DNA of 32,977 nt from contig NZ_JABXKH010000022.1 in NCBI RefSeq assembly GCF_017115105.1, positions 5,420-38,396 of the forward strand, in the 5' to 3' direction. Source of the stretch: Nostoc sp. NMS2 (GTDB lineage: Bacteria > Cyanobacteriota > Cyanobacteriia > Cyanobacteriales > Nostocaceae). The number at the start of each line of letters is the position of its first letter. Position 1 is the first letter of the stretch. The notes beneath the pieces are model-generated. The model was not told the origin of the DNA, did not search any database, and was given only the letters and a program-made list of their open reading frames with translations. Positions 9,101 to 16,475 of the stretch are shown piece by piece. Made by a program: the position numbers and the translations under genes.

Positions 9101-9552
9101 TTCGAGAACAGTCAAACCACATAGCGATCGCAAAGCTCAAACGCAATGTTCCCTTGACCGATGCTGATTTAACATCTTTGGAGTCAATGCTCTTTGGTGC
9201 AGCAGCGATTGAAAGCCGGGAGCGTTTCGAGTCAGTCTATGGAAAAAATCTCAGCCTCAAGCTGTTCATCCGCGAACTCGTGGGGTTAGATCGAAACACA
9301 GCCAAGCAAGCCTTCGCTCAATACCTGGAGGGCAGCACTTTCAACGCCAATCAAATCCGCTTCGTGGAAACTATCATTGATTACCTAACCCAAAACGGTG
9401 TCATGGATGCAGGGCTACTCTATGAACCACCATTCACTGATTTGCATTATGAAGGTCTAGATGGAGTCTTTGAGGCTGACGATGCCGACCAAATCATCTC
9501 CATCGTGCGCTCTTTTAATGAAACTGTAGGGAAAAAGTTTGGAGCGGCTTGA
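6154..9552 (+). CDS. hsdR: Type I restriction endonuclease subunit (HsdR)
   Basis: This is the ATP-dependent translocase/nuclease of the type I system. From ATG 6154 (1132 residues; GGGGA just upstream makes it better than GTG 6124), the N-terminal about 140 residues are DUF4145-like (FLGDRYPDLFKHATHAE, TFQDNLKPGLFPKIRTIHKVGNIAVH). A glutamine-rich coiled coil follows at about 150-205. The PD-(D/E)XK nuclease core is D252 (GRVDYVLW) with E267-A-K269. SF2 helicase motifs follow: ATGTGKT at about 381-387, DEAH at 479-482, GLTATP, and a later VDMLDTGVDVPEV/GRGTRL region. The C-terminal part is the EcoEI-R-C-like helical region. It lies more than 1.6 kb from hsdS and probably has its own promoter. 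Confidence 0.93.
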   Translation: MASNFDFLGDRYPDLFKHATHAETLVYTAPRASCFYTRFTLEQAVLWLYDHEPYLQIPYDTKLSALIHEQTFQDNLKPGLFPKIRTIHKVGNIAVHESTPIKEKDALHLVEELFHFLYWFSRSYSSDAKNHPTVNFDRNLIPYPTATSAPDLSLQQLQTLEAQLSQADEMRRIAEARQQQTEQELAVLQGEIAALKQQNAAVPDNHNYNEEETRHYLIDVLLKEAGWNIGQAGWTEYEVQGMPNDTGKGRVDYVLWGDDGKPLALVEAKRTCKSPEAGKHQAKLYADCLENRFGQRPVIFYTNGYDYWIWDDLNYPPREIQGFLKKDELERLIFGRTHRKRLHLVQITPSIVERSYQREAIRRITETFDEKKGRKALLVMATGTGKTRTAIALVDLLMRANWVKRVLFLADRNALLTQALRVFKSHLPTATAVDITKGGDAHSANVVLSTYPTMLNRIDRSDGSQRIFGPGHFDLVIVDEAHRSIYKKYRALFEYFDGLLVGLTATPRDEVYRDTYRIFDLEPGVPSFAYELSDAISDGYLVPARGVEVPFRFLRRGIRYADLSPEEQQEYEERFRDEETGAIPDQVNAAALNQWLFNINTVDQALELVMERGLKVDGGDRLGKTIIFARNHNHAEFIVKRFNTNYPHYQGKFAQVIDSHNSYAQNLLDDFSTVNKEPTIAVSVDMLDTGVDVPEVVNLVFFKPVYSRVKFNQMIGRGTRLCPNLFGVGDDKTEFLVFDLCSNFDFFNQQIAEADTKPPETLTTYLVRTRLELSELLRQQETSNPELAELRGTLLDDLHQHVATMARDNFLVRRHLQQVEEFSDRQRWHQLDETDIDDITESLAKLPNGLPQENHLAKRFDLLCVKLQLAILKNSPDFIKLRDQVRDLLHRLEEKQTIPMVKVKLALIADIQTEAWWSDVTPGMIDQMRRQIRDLIKFIDPQEQRIVYTDFQDVLGEVTEVNIPILQTGFSPYQYRKKVEAYIREQSNHIAIAKLKRNVPLTDADLTSLESMLFGAAAIESRERFESVYGKNLSLKLFIRELVGLDRNTAKQAFAQYLEGSTFNANQIRFVETIIDYLTQNGVMDAGLLYEPPFTDLHYEGLDGVFEADDADQIISIVRSFNETVGKKFGAA

Positions 9553-9692
9553 GTTAGACCTTAGATAGCATTGACTATTATTCTAGTTAGGCGATGATTT
9601 ATCTACAGACTAGTAAAAATAAAATGCTATTTCTACGCTAAAATTTTATATTTCTTACAATAATACACTTACTAAAAATAAAATAAGATACT

Positions 9693-9721
9693 TTGCTCAC
9701 GCAATTTTTTTTGGTTATGAT
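9693..9721 (+). promoter_or_regulatory. Predicted sigma70-type promoter of the pAgo operon
   Basis: TTGCTC at 9693-9698 and TATGAT at 9716-9721 are separated by exactly 17 bp. They lie about 44 bp before the first gene of the operon, in an AT-rich gap after hsdR. This suggests the pAgo pair is transcribed separately from the restriction genes. Confidence 0.5.
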
Positions 9722-9764
9722 ATAGTACCTATGTATTAGTTGTTGCCTATTTCAAAATAGCCAA

Positions 9765-11126
9765 GTGGCCAGGAAGAAAATCGGTCAATCTGACATAATC
9801 GGACAGCAAGGCATCAATATTATTGAAGATGTCGTCCTGGAAATGGGATTCCTCTGGTATCCAACTGGAGGTGTGGAAGCAGGTATTGACGGCATTATTG
9901 AAATCCGTGATTTCCAGACAGGCGAGGTCACAAACTGTATCATTCAAGTTCAAAGTAAAGCTACTCAAAAGGCTCTTCTTCAAGCAGAAAATGAAAACAG
10001 CTTTGAGTATCGATGTGAGGAAAGAGATATTGACTACTGGCTACAAGGCAACGCCCCAGTTATTCTGATTGTTGTCAAAACCTCAACTAGGGAAGCTTTT
10101 TGGGTTGCTGTTAAGGATTACTTCTGCGATGCAAAGCGACGGCAATCCAAAAAGGTTACATTCGATAAGCGTTTAAATCGTTTTAATGTCAACGCCAGAG
10201 ATACGCTGATAAAACTGGCTGTTCCCCAAAACTCAGGGCTTTACCTTGCACCACGACCAAAGTTAGAAAAATTGTACTCCAATCTGCTGCGAGTCTCTCA
10301 ACTTGCGGAACATCTCTACACTGCTTACACCTTTACAGAGGATGAATCTAAAGCTTATTCAGCGCTTCAAAAAGTAGGTCGAAATTTTGGGCAGGAGTGG
10401 TTGTTGAAAGAAAATTTCATACTTAGTTTCCATGATTTGCGCCAAGCTCCTTGGACAGAAATCTGCGATTTGGGAACTGTTGAGCAGCATGACGTAGACG
10501 AATGGTCACTATCAAATCGGCTGGAACGTCAGCAGGAATTTGTGTGGTTACTTAACAAGGTGCTGCGCGAGAAGGTCAAAGGAGACTTATCGTTTGACCA
10601 AAAGAAAAAGTGCTACTATTTCAAACCTACTAACGACTTATCAGCACGTCAATATTATTATCGAAGTCTCTCCAAAAAAACACATCGAGATGTTTTTCAG
10701 CCCTACTTCAAGAAAAATTCCCAAGAAATAGCATACTATCGACATTCTGCTTTTGAAGGACAGTTTATACGTGTCGGTTCAGACTGGTTTCTCGAAATCA
10801 CACCAACATACTTTTTTACAAGGGACGGTTACACCAGAGATAAGTTTGAGAAAGAGCATCTTTCAGGAATAAAACGCCTTGAAAAGAATCCTGCGGTATT
10901 TGGTCAACTTATAATGTGGGCAGAATATTTGATTACCCCTACTCAAGGTGATTTATTTATTCAAAATTACCCATTTTTACATTTTTTTGACCAGCTTGAA
11001 GAATTTGATATTGAGGTTGGTATTGACGATTTGATTTGGTTAAGTAATGAAGACGATGAAACTACCGCATTGTTAGAAGAATCTTTAAACGATTTACCTC
11101 TATTTAAAATAAATAATGAAGATTGA
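9765..11126 (+). CDS. DUF4365 (DREN-type) nuclease fused to APAZ-like region, partner of short pAgo
   Basis: The first about 150 residues are DUF4365, a PD-(D/E)XK nuclease: GQQGINIIEDVVLEMGF (E21), EAGIDGIIEI (D42, E46) and QVQSKAT (Q63-S-K65), then the family string SFEYRCEERDIDYWLQGNAPV. The remainder (about 170-453) is unlike a nuclease and, by position next to a short pAgo, is best read as the APAZ region that binds the Argonaute partner. Family knowledge: DREN-APAZ/short-pAgo pairs (SPARDA) use RNA guides to sense invading DNA and then degrade nucleic acid collaterally, stopping the host cell. The start is GTG 9765, the only usual start in the frame, with no clear Shine-Dalgarno. It overlaps the pAgo gene by 11 bp. 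The nuclease is confident; the APAZ call is partly contextual. Confidence 0.82.
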   Translation: MARKKIGQSDIIGQQGINIIEDVVLEMGFLWYPTGGVEAGIDGIIEIRDFQTGEVTNCIIQVQSKATQKALLQAENENSFEYRCEERDIDYWLQGNAPVILIVVKTSTREAFWVAVKDYFCDAKRRQSKKVTFDKRLNRFNVNARDTLIKLAVPQNSGLYLAPRPKLEKLYSNLLRVSQLAEHLYTAYTFTEDESKAYSALQKVGRNFGQEWLLKENFILSFHDLRQAPWTEICDLGTVEQHDVDEWSLSNRLERQQEFVWLLNKVLREKVKGDLSFDQKKKCYYFKPTNDLSARQYYYRSLSKKTHRDVFQPYFKKNSQEIAYYRHSAFEGQFIRVGSDWFLEITPTYFFTRDGYTRDKFEKEHLSGIKRLEKNPAVFGQLIMWAEYLITPTQGDLFIQNYPFLHFFDQLEEFDIEVGIDDLIWLSNEDDETTALLEESLNDLPLFKINNED

Positions 11127-12588
11127 ATTTTTACAAGAACCAGAACTAGAGTTTGGCAATGGTGGGCGACATATCGATATTCGCTTTGGGATGATGCACT
11201 ATAAACCACTTGACCATGACAGTGCATCTGCCCCAAAGGATATCAAATTAGGGCTTGTTGGTTCATCCGAAACAGTCGAGGGTTTAGGAATATGGCTCGA
11301 AAAATGCAGGCAGGGGATTGAGGCAAAGAACAGTAAGCAACCATACCTTTTTCCAGAATTCCCAGGCTTTGGAGAAGAAAACAATTTACCAGCCGCTATC
11401 AGCGTGGATTCTAGACGGAATGTCACTATATCTAATAAAGATATTGACAAGCTTCTTCAGATTAAAGATGTAAATACACTTATTAGTGAAACAGTCAATT
11501 TTTTTATTGAGGAGTTACGATATATCGATGAAAAAACTAGTCCAGATGTTTTAATATGTGCATTACCAGAATTGTTATTAGAAAAAATGTCTAGAGATGA
11601 AGAAAATACTGACAGTAATAATCAACCGACTTCTGGTAATAAAAATAATCAAAAAGAAGTAGAGTTAGATTTTCATGATTTATTTAAAGCAAAAGCAATG
11701 GCATTAAGAAAGCCAACACAAATTATCTTACCCTCAACCTATAACGCAAAAAAGAAGTCAAAGATAAGTAAAAACAAGCATAAACAGAAAGCTCAGACAA
11801 TCCAGGACGAGGCAACCCGTGCTTGGAATTTCTATACTGCTTTATATTACAAAGCTTTGGGAACACCCTGGCGACTGGTCAGAGATTCACGAGATTTGAC
11901 CACCTGCTACGTGGGTATTAGCTTCTATAAAACACTTGACCGATCAAAAATACTAACCAGTACCGCCCAAATTTTCAACGAGCGGGGAGAAGGAGTCATT
12001 TTGCGTGGAGGGCAAGCTGAATTATCAAAAGATGACCGCCAACCTTACCTTCCAGCATCAGACGCATCAGACTTACTTTCTAATGCCTTGGCGAAGTATC
12101 GCCGAGAACATCGTAACTTACCCGCAAGAGTTGTACTGCATAAAACTTCTCGATTTATCCCAGAGGAGTTTGAAGGATTTCAGGATGCGTTGGATAAACA
12201 TAGCATTGATACAGCAGAGTTTATCAGCTTTGATCAAACAGGAGGAACTAGACTATTCCGTTACGGAAAGTATCCTCCTCTGCGAGGAACACTACTGAGT
12301 TTGGATGATTGTACTCACGTTTTATATACGCGGGGTAGTGTCGATTTTTTCTCCACTTATCCAGGGATGTATGTGCCACGCCCCTTAAAGTTTCGGTGTG
12401 AAAGTGTTGAAGAAACGCCGAAAGCGCTGGCACAGGAGATTTTGGCACTGACTAAGATGAACTGGAATAATACGCAGTTTGACCGAGGAGAACCTATTAC
12501 CATTCGAGCTGCGAGGCAGGTGGGACAAATCCTGAAGTATGTAGGTAAAAATGACCCGCTAGAGTTTCATTACCGCTTTTATATGTAG
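11116..12588 (+). CDS. Short prokaryotic Argonaute (MID-PIWI), probably catalytically inactive
   Basis: This 490-residue protein has no N or PAZ domain, the usual size for short pAgos. The N-terminal EPELEFGNGGRHIDIRFG, then IKLGLVGSSETVEGLGIWL and FPEFPGF, is the short-pAgo MID signature. PIWI follows: TQIILPSTY, DEATRAWNFYTALYYKALGTPWRL, CYVGISFYKT, RVVLHKTSRF, and LFRYGKYPPLRGTLLSL near the end. In active PIWI proteins the VGI motif continues with Asp; here it is Ser (S269), and the H-x-D-G-like motif reads HKTS. Slicing is therefore unlikely, as expected when a partner nuclease is the effector. Two low-complexity linkers (D/N-rich about 160-180, Lys-rich about 212-226) interrupt MID/PIWI. 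The 11-bp overlap with the nuclease gene implies coupled synthesis of the complex. Confidence 0.88.
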   Translation: MKIEFLQEPELEFGNGGRHIDIRFGMMHYKPLDHDSASAPKDIKLGLVGSSETVEGLGIWLEKCRQGIEAKNSKQPYLFPEFPGFGEENNLPAAISVDSRRNVTISNKDIDKLLQIKDVNTLISETVNFFIEELRYIDEKTSPDVLICALPELLLEKMSRDEENTDSNNQPTSGNKNNQKEVELDFHDLFKAKAMALRKPTQIILPSTYNAKKKSKISKNKHKQKAQTIQDEATRAWNFYTALYYKALGTPWRLVRDSRDLTTCYVGISFYKTLDRSKILTSTAQIFNERGEGVILRGGQAELSKDDRQPYLPASDASDLLSNALAKYRREHRNLPARVVLHKTSRFIPEEFEGFQDALDKHSIDTAEFISFDQTGGTRLFRYGKYPPLRGTLLSLDDCTHVLYTRGSVDFFSTYPGMYVPRPLKFRCESVEETPKALAQEILALTKMNWNNTQFDRGEPITIRAARQVGQILKYVGKNDPLEFHYRFYM

Positions 12589-12626
12589 AAATGTGCGAGT
12601 AGTAATGAAACTGAAGTTTTAAATAA

Positions 12627-12845
12627 ATAAAATTTGTAGCTGGTTCAGAAATAGAAGCAGCGATCACGAGTTTGTCGGCTCAACGTGAGATTATCGGGCA
12701 AAACCTTGCCCCCGTTGCTTTTGCTCTAGCATCTCTTACTGCTACTGCCCTGAAAGGTAATAACCCGCAACTTGGGTTAGTAAGCGTTTTCTCATTGCCA
12801 AAGCTTGTAAACACTAGATTATTTATTCTAGATTATTTATTCTAG
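12627..12845 (+). pseudogene. Start-less gene fragment (GSEIEAAITSLSAQREIIGQNLAPVAFAL)
   Basis: The frame is open from after the TAA at 12624 to the TAG at 12843 but has no ATG, GTG or early TTG start. The peptide has a coherent amphipathic helical pattern (EIEAAITSLSAQREIIG). It vaguely recalls the AAIxxLxAQRxxLG linker found in some cyclase and signalling proteins, but this is not a secure match. It ends inside the repeats at the parAB 3' end. It is probably a fragment left by rearrangement; chance cannot be excluded. Confidence 0.35.
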
Positions 12846-12856
12846 ATTCTAGATTC
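12815..12856. repeat. Tandem TAGATTATTTATTC / TAGATTC repeats at the 3' end of the partition operon
   Basis: TAGATTATTTATTC occurs back to back at 12815-12828 and 12829-12842, followed by TAGATTC at 12843-12849 and 12850-12856. The array has a strict 14/7-bp period and encodes the last residues of the RHH protein. Related strings occur at 13060-13090 and upstream of parA (14009-14033). Candidate centromere (parS-like) or operator. Confidence 0.6.
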
Positions 12857-13194
12857 AATAGAACTGCGCGTAAGCTGTCTTCTGAATCAATTTCCTCCCA
12901 GTTCACGGGCATGACTTTGAATAACTCCAGGGCAGCTTGCACCCAAACTTCCTTCGGCACTTTAGCACCATGTTGACGCTTGCCTTTTTTTAGTAGTTCA
13001 TTCAGCCAGTCGTTCAGTTCGAGAGGCAGGCGCAGATTCACTGCCTCTCTATCACCTTTAATCAAGAATCTAGATTCTTGATTCTTGATTATTTCTTCAG
13101 GTGGCTCAGTTTCAACCTCAGTCTTGTTAAAAACCCCTTTTGCTAAAGGATTAGCACCGAGAACTGAACGCGACTTATTTTTATTTACTGCCAT
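12823..13194 (-). CDS. Ribbon-helix-helix partition partner of ParA (centromere-binding candidate)
   Basis: This 123-residue protein has a disordered basic N-terminus (MAVNKNKSRSVLGANPLAKGVF). A putative ribbon-helix-helix fold follows at about 48-93: strand AVNLRLP, helix LELNDWLNELLKK, second helix PKEVWVQAALELF. Small RHH proteins encoded directly after ParA act in class Ib partition as centromere binders and autorepressors. The start ATG overlaps the parA stop, so the pair forms one operon. The gene ends inside TAGATT repeats and contains a 24-bp perfect palindrome. No sequence-level match to a named ParB subfamily could be made. Confidence 0.7.
   Translation of the reverse strand: MAVNKNKSRSVLGANPLAKGVFNKTEVETEPPEEIIKNQESRFLIKGDREAVNLRLPLELNDWLNELLKKGKRQHGAKVPKEVWVQAALELFKVMPVNWEEIDSEDSLRAVLLNLESRINNLE
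13060..13083. promoter_or_regulatory. 24-bp perfect palindrome within the RHH gene
   Basis: AATCAAGAATCT is followed directly by its reverse complement AGATTCTTGATT, then another CTTGATT. The core TCTAGA/TTGATT theme matches the repeats flanking the operon, which makes a shared binding protein likely. Confidence 0.55.
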
Positions 13195-13946
13195 CTATAC
13201 ACCTCATTAACTAATTCCCGGTAAGAAGAAGCACCTACACCGTTTGGGTCGTACTCAAAAATAGATTGCCCGTGAGAAGGTGCTTCTCGGATTTTCACCG
13301 TCTCAGGAATCACTGTTTTAAACATCTTTGAGCCAAAATGCTCAGTTAGGGCATCCAAAACTTCTTTACTAAGATTGTTCCTGCGGTCATACCGAGTTGC
13401 CAGCACACCTGCTATCGCAATGGGATGATCTAGCTGATCTCTAACCAAAGTCAGGGCGTGTTCAATTCCTTGAACGCCCAACAATCCTAAATAGCTCATG
13501 TCTACTGGGATGATTACCCCATCGCTGGCCATCAGTGCGTTGATGGCAAACACACCCACATTAGGCGGACAATCTATCAGCACAAAATTATATTTATCTA
13601 ATATTGGAGCGATCGCTTTTTTGAGTAGCAGTTCTCTGCCTGGACGACCAGATATTGGAATTTCTTCTTCTGCCAGCAAGATGTTAGATGGTATTACATC
13701 TACACCACTAGCAGTTGTCACCAGTACCTGTGCTAGCGGAACCTTGTGCTGCAACACATCTTTTAGCTGAAATTCTAGCTGCCAGATGGGAATCCCTAGT
13801 GCAGCACTAGCGTTTCCTTGTGGGTCAATATCAATAACTAATACCCGCTGCTTTTTAAACTTGACCAGACCCACAGCTAAATTGTAAGCGGTGGTCGATT
13901 TCGCCACCCCTCCTTTCATGTTGAAGACAGCCAGTTTTTGGGTCAC
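13185..13946 (-). CDS. parA: ParA-type plasmid partition ATPase
   Basis: A deviant Walker A ATPase that would drive DNA segregation on the nucleoid. KGGVAKSTTAYNLA is the KGGxxKST signature (residues 11-18 from the GTG at 13946). VLVIDIDPQGNASAALG is the A' motif and YNFVLIDCPPNVG is Walker B. The C-terminal GVLATRYDRRNNLSKEVLDAL and VIPETVKIREAPSHGQSIFEYDP are typical of ParA/Soj-like plasmid proteins. A TTG at 13979 is also in frame, but a TATAAT-like -10 at 13982-13987 would put the transcript start at or downstream of it, so GTG 13946 is preferred. No long N-terminal HTH is present, as in type Ib systems. Confidence 0.9.
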   Translation of the reverse strand: MTQKLAVFNMKGGVAKSTTAYNLAVGLVKFKKQRVLVIDIDPQGNASAALGIPIWQLEFQLKDVLQHKVPLAQVLVTTASGVDVIPSNILLAEEEIPISGRPGRELLLKKAIAPILDKYNFVLIDCPPNVGVFAINALMASDGVIIPVDMSYLGLLGVQGIEHALTLVRDQLDHPIAIAGVLATRYDRRNNLSKEVLDALTEHFGSKMFKTVIPETVKIREAPSHGQSIFEYDPNGVGASSYRELVNEVYRWQ

Positions 13947-13981
13947 GTTTACATTTGACTCAGTTTGCTTGTGTGGCAAAT

Positions 13982-14033
13982 ATTATACATAATATATTCT
14001 ATATTCTTGATTATTTATTCTTTAATCTAGATT
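13982..14033 (-). promoter_or_regulatory. parA promoter region with repeat/operator motifs
   Basis: On the minus strand TATAAT lies at 13987-13982. No good -35 is visible. Immediately upstream are GATTATTTATTC (14009-14020), shared with the 3' repeats, and the palindrome AATCTAGATT (14024-14033). The arrangement fits autorepression by the RHH protein. Confidence 0.45.
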
Positions 14034-14171
14034 ATCTGACTCATACAGCCATAATACGTAAGCTTTGAACAGACTAGATATAGCAATTGGGGAGCTATTG
14101 CTTTGACACGTAGATCAGGAAATAGAAATTAGTTGATCTAAACCTACAAGCTCTACAGTCGGCGCTTTCAA

Positions 14172-14189
14172 AGAGATGTCGTTTAACTA
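14172..14189 (+). repeat. 18-bp repeat AGAGATGTCGTTTAACTA, copy 1
   Basis: Identical to 16407-16424 in the same orientation. Partial similarity continues another about 25 bp in both copies. It lies upstream of the DUF2806 gene; copy 2 lies after the caspase-like gene. Confidence 0.7.
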
Positions 14190-14217
14190 TTATTTCTGGC
14201 TATCACGCCAGAAATAA
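14190..14217 (+). terminator. Strong hairpin TTATTTCTGGC...GCCAGAAATAA
   Basis: A perfect 11-bp stem with a six-base loop. GATAGCC at 14221-14227 could pair alternatively with GGCTATC at 14198-14204. There is no T-run, so it may be a processing or protein-binding site instead of an intrinsic terminator. Confidence 0.4.
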
Positions 14218-14300
14218 CCTGATAGCCGTCAACACGCAGAATCACTTGTGCCAAAATATGTTTTTAATCATGTACTATATTGCTAAAAAGTCTGACTACG

Positions 14301-15347
14301 ATGGAACAAGAAGATTCAAATCGAGGATTAATAGAAATTGCTCAAGATGCTGTCACTGATTTGATAACAGGTTCATCGATTCCTGCTCCAATTAAAAGAA
14401 ACGCTTTCAAAGCATTTGCACAGCTTTGTACCGCAGCTATTGATATCCCGGTTGCTTATTTTGAAGGGATCTCTGCGGAAAAGCGTGCCGAAACCCAAGG
14501 ACGGCTGAAGATTATCAATACAGGCGCTGACCAGATCGCCACGCAAATGGATGTTGATCCAGAATTTGCCCGTGTTGCGGTAAAAAAATATGGTCAGAAG
14601 ATTATACGTGAGCAGGTGAACCTTAACAAAATTTCTGAAATAGCAGCTGGCCAGATTCAACAAGAGGCACTTCTTAAGTTAAAGCCCGATGCTGCAACAG
14701 AAGTTCCTGTGATCAATGAGGACTGGTTGAACAACTTTGAAAAACAAGCTAGTCAGAAAAGTACCGAAGAAATGCAGCTTCTGTTCGGTCGTATCTTGGC
14801 TGGAGAGATTCAAAAGCCTTCTTCGTTTTCAATTAAAACTGTCAATCTATTGGGAGAGCTTGATAGGGCTGTTGCCGCTCTCTTCCTAAAGCTTTGTTCC
14901 CTATGTGTATGTTTGAAGGTTCGTGATAGCTATTTAGATGCTCGTGTCCCATCCCTTGGTCGCAATGCAGCATCAAACGCGCTTCGGGATTATGGTCTTA
15001 GCTTTGACCAACTAAACATTTTGCAGGAACATAATCTGATAATTTCTGACTATAATTCATATTTTGATTACAAAATATCCATTGCAGGTGGGATTATAGA
15101 CGGTAGTTATCAGGTAGGATTGCCTCTTCTGTACCAGAATAAGTATTATGTTTGGCTTCCAGTAGCTGAACGACCAAAAGATCAAGTATTTAATCTACAT
15201 GGAGTCGCACTCTCAAAATCTGGAAAAGAACTTTTGAGGATTGTCGATATTCAGCCTTCTGAAAATTACACCACAGCACTTACTGATTATTTCACAAGAC
15301 AAGGCTTACAAATGCTTGAAATGAAAGTAGATGACGGCAGTTTATAG
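14301..15347 (+). CDS. DUF2806 family protein
   Basis: From ATG 14301 (348 residues; an upstream in-frame TTG at 14280 would add seven) the protein has an N-terminal helical region (GLIEIAQDAVTDLITGSSIPAPIKRNAFKAF). The conserved core NEDWLNNFEKQASQKSTEEMQLLFGRILAGEIQKPSSFSIKTVNLLGEL is characteristic of DUF2806. The C-terminal half looks globular (LRDYGLSFDQLNILQEHNLI, then an alpha/beta tail). No catalytic motif or membrane segment is evident, and family function is unknown to me. It stands alone between the two ends of a repeat-bounded accessory segment, which suggests a passenger or defence-associated gene. Confidence 0.7.
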   Translation: MEQEDSNRGLIEIAQDAVTDLITGSSIPAPIKRNAFKAFAQLCTAAIDIPVAYFEGISAEKRAETQGRLKIINTGADQIATQMDVDPEFARVAVKKYGQKIIREQVNLNKISEIAAGQIQQEALLKLKPDAATEVPVINEDWLNNFEKQASQKSTEEMQLLFGRILAGEIQKPSSFSIKTVNLLGELDRAVAALFLKLCSLCVCLKVRDSYLDARVPSLGRNAASNALRDYGLSFDQLNILQEHNLIISDYNSYFDYKISIAGGIIDGSYQVGLPLLYQNKYYVWLPVAERPKDQVFNLHGVALSKSGKELLRIVDIQPSENYTTALTDYFTRQGLQMLEMKVDDGSL

Positions 15348-15604
15348 CTGTAGGGAACATTAGCTCCTGATCCAGTTGCTCACTTGAGAGCGTTAGAAAT
15401 TTACACTAGTGGGTAAGTGCTAATTTTTTGCTGCCTTCTTCGTCACTGGGATGTCATGATCTTCTGCTTTCCCACCCCTGAAGCGATCGCGAGTTGGGTT
15501 AATCAGGGTTGAATGCCTTACTGCCGGTGCATTTAGAAAGATGCCGAGATAATCTCATTTCCGTTTATTATTTTTTGATTTTCTTGTTAAGGAGACAATT
15601 AGAA

Positions 15605-16297
15605 ATGCAACTTTTCGTTTATATCATTGAATCATTACGACCAGAAGATATTAGAAATCGTAACAATCTGGCTTTAGGTCAGGTGTTATCACAATCTCTA
15701 AATTTTTTGGATATTAATTATGAATATATTTATGTAAATAGTAAAAGTGAATTCATTAAAGCAATTACCTTAAACCTTTATGAGACTATCTTGAACAAGG
15801 AAGCATTTCCTATTCTTCACTTTAGTATGCATGGTAATGAACACTGTATACAGTTTTCTAATGGGGAATTTATAACTTGGGCAGAGTTGAGAGAAAAACT
15901 ATTTGTATTAATAAAAACAATGCAAAGTGATTTAATTATTTGTATGTGTAGTTGTTATGGTTTTTCGGGATGTCAAATGGCTATGCATCTTCATGAAGGA
16001 GAAAATTTTGGTATTTTAATAGGAAATGACAATGAATTAGGATTTAACGAGGGTTTAATAGCTTATCAAACTTTTTATTATCATTTATTAAAAGGTAATA
16101 CAATTGAGGGTTCAGTTGAAGCAATGAAAATTGCGTCGGCAGATAAAAACTTTAGATGTATTTCAGGTATGGATGCTAAAAAAGTCTATTTAGACTATAT
16201 TAGAAACCAAGCTTATGAACTAGCTAAAATTCGTATTCAACAAGCAAAATATCAATTTAATAACATTTATTTTTTAGGTGATTTTTCTAATAAATAA
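15605..16297 (+). CDS. Caspase/CHAT-like cysteine peptidase homologue
   Basis: From ATG 15605 (230 residues) with AAGGAGA at 15589-15595; a longer in-frame start at 15509 lacks such a site. ILHFSMHGN places His76 after a hydrophobic strand. LIICMCSCYGFSG places Cys117 (or Cys115) where the CHAT/caspase SACxxG motif has its nucleophile. Between them FSNGEFITWAELREKL fits the CHAT pattern (dG..lt..eL). The family cleaves proteins and is widespread in bacterial defence. No sensor domain is fused, so it may act with a partner. The gene is visibly AT-rich relative to the restriction genes, hinting at separate acquisition. It converges on the SLATT gene. Active-site assignment is inferred. Confidence 0.62.
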   Translation: MQLFVYIIESLRPEDIRNRNNLALGQVLSQSLNFLDINYEYIYVNSKSEFIKAITLNLYETILNKEAFPILHFSMHGNEHCIQFSNGEFITWAELREKLFVLIKTMQSDLIICMCSCYGFSGCQMAMHLHEGENFGILIGNDNELGFNEGLIAYQTFYYHLLKGNTIEGSVEAMKIASADKNFRCISGMDAKKVYLDYIRNQAYELAKIRIQQAKYQFNNIYFLGDFSNK

Positions 16298-16406
16298 TCT
16301 ATCAATCTTGTGATATCAACTTTATGCACACACACCAAACAAAGAGAGATTGTATCCTTTTTGCAAGTCGCTAAATAACTCAACTCCTTGTGTGTTCAGC
16401 CTTTGT

Positions 16407-16424
16407 AGAGATGTCGTTTAACTA
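16407..16424 (+). repeat. 18-bp repeat AGAGATGTCGTTTAACTA, copy 2
   Basis: Exact copy of 14172-14189. It lies in the convergent gap between the caspase-like gene and the SLATT gene. A degenerate third version (GATGCCGAGATAATCTCATT) lies at about 15540-15560 before the caspase-like gene. Confidence 0.7.
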
Positions 16425-16475
16425 CCAATTCACGACATAAAGCGCGATTAATTAGGTAGAGCAGAAAATAATTAA

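Noticed and set aside
15358..15417. Open stretch APDPVAHLRALEIYTSG after the DUF2806 gene
   Set aside because: No start codon and only 18 codons; chance is sufficient.
15509..15604. N-terminal extension of the caspase-like protein
   Set aside because: The ATG at 15605 has a much better ribosome-binding site and the added residues overlap a degenerate intergenic repeat.
14160..16430. Standard integron attC sites (GTTTAAC cores)
   Set aside because: GTTTAAC fits the core consensus by itself, but the paired inner and outer boxes of an attC hairpin could not be found, and no IntI-type integrase is present.
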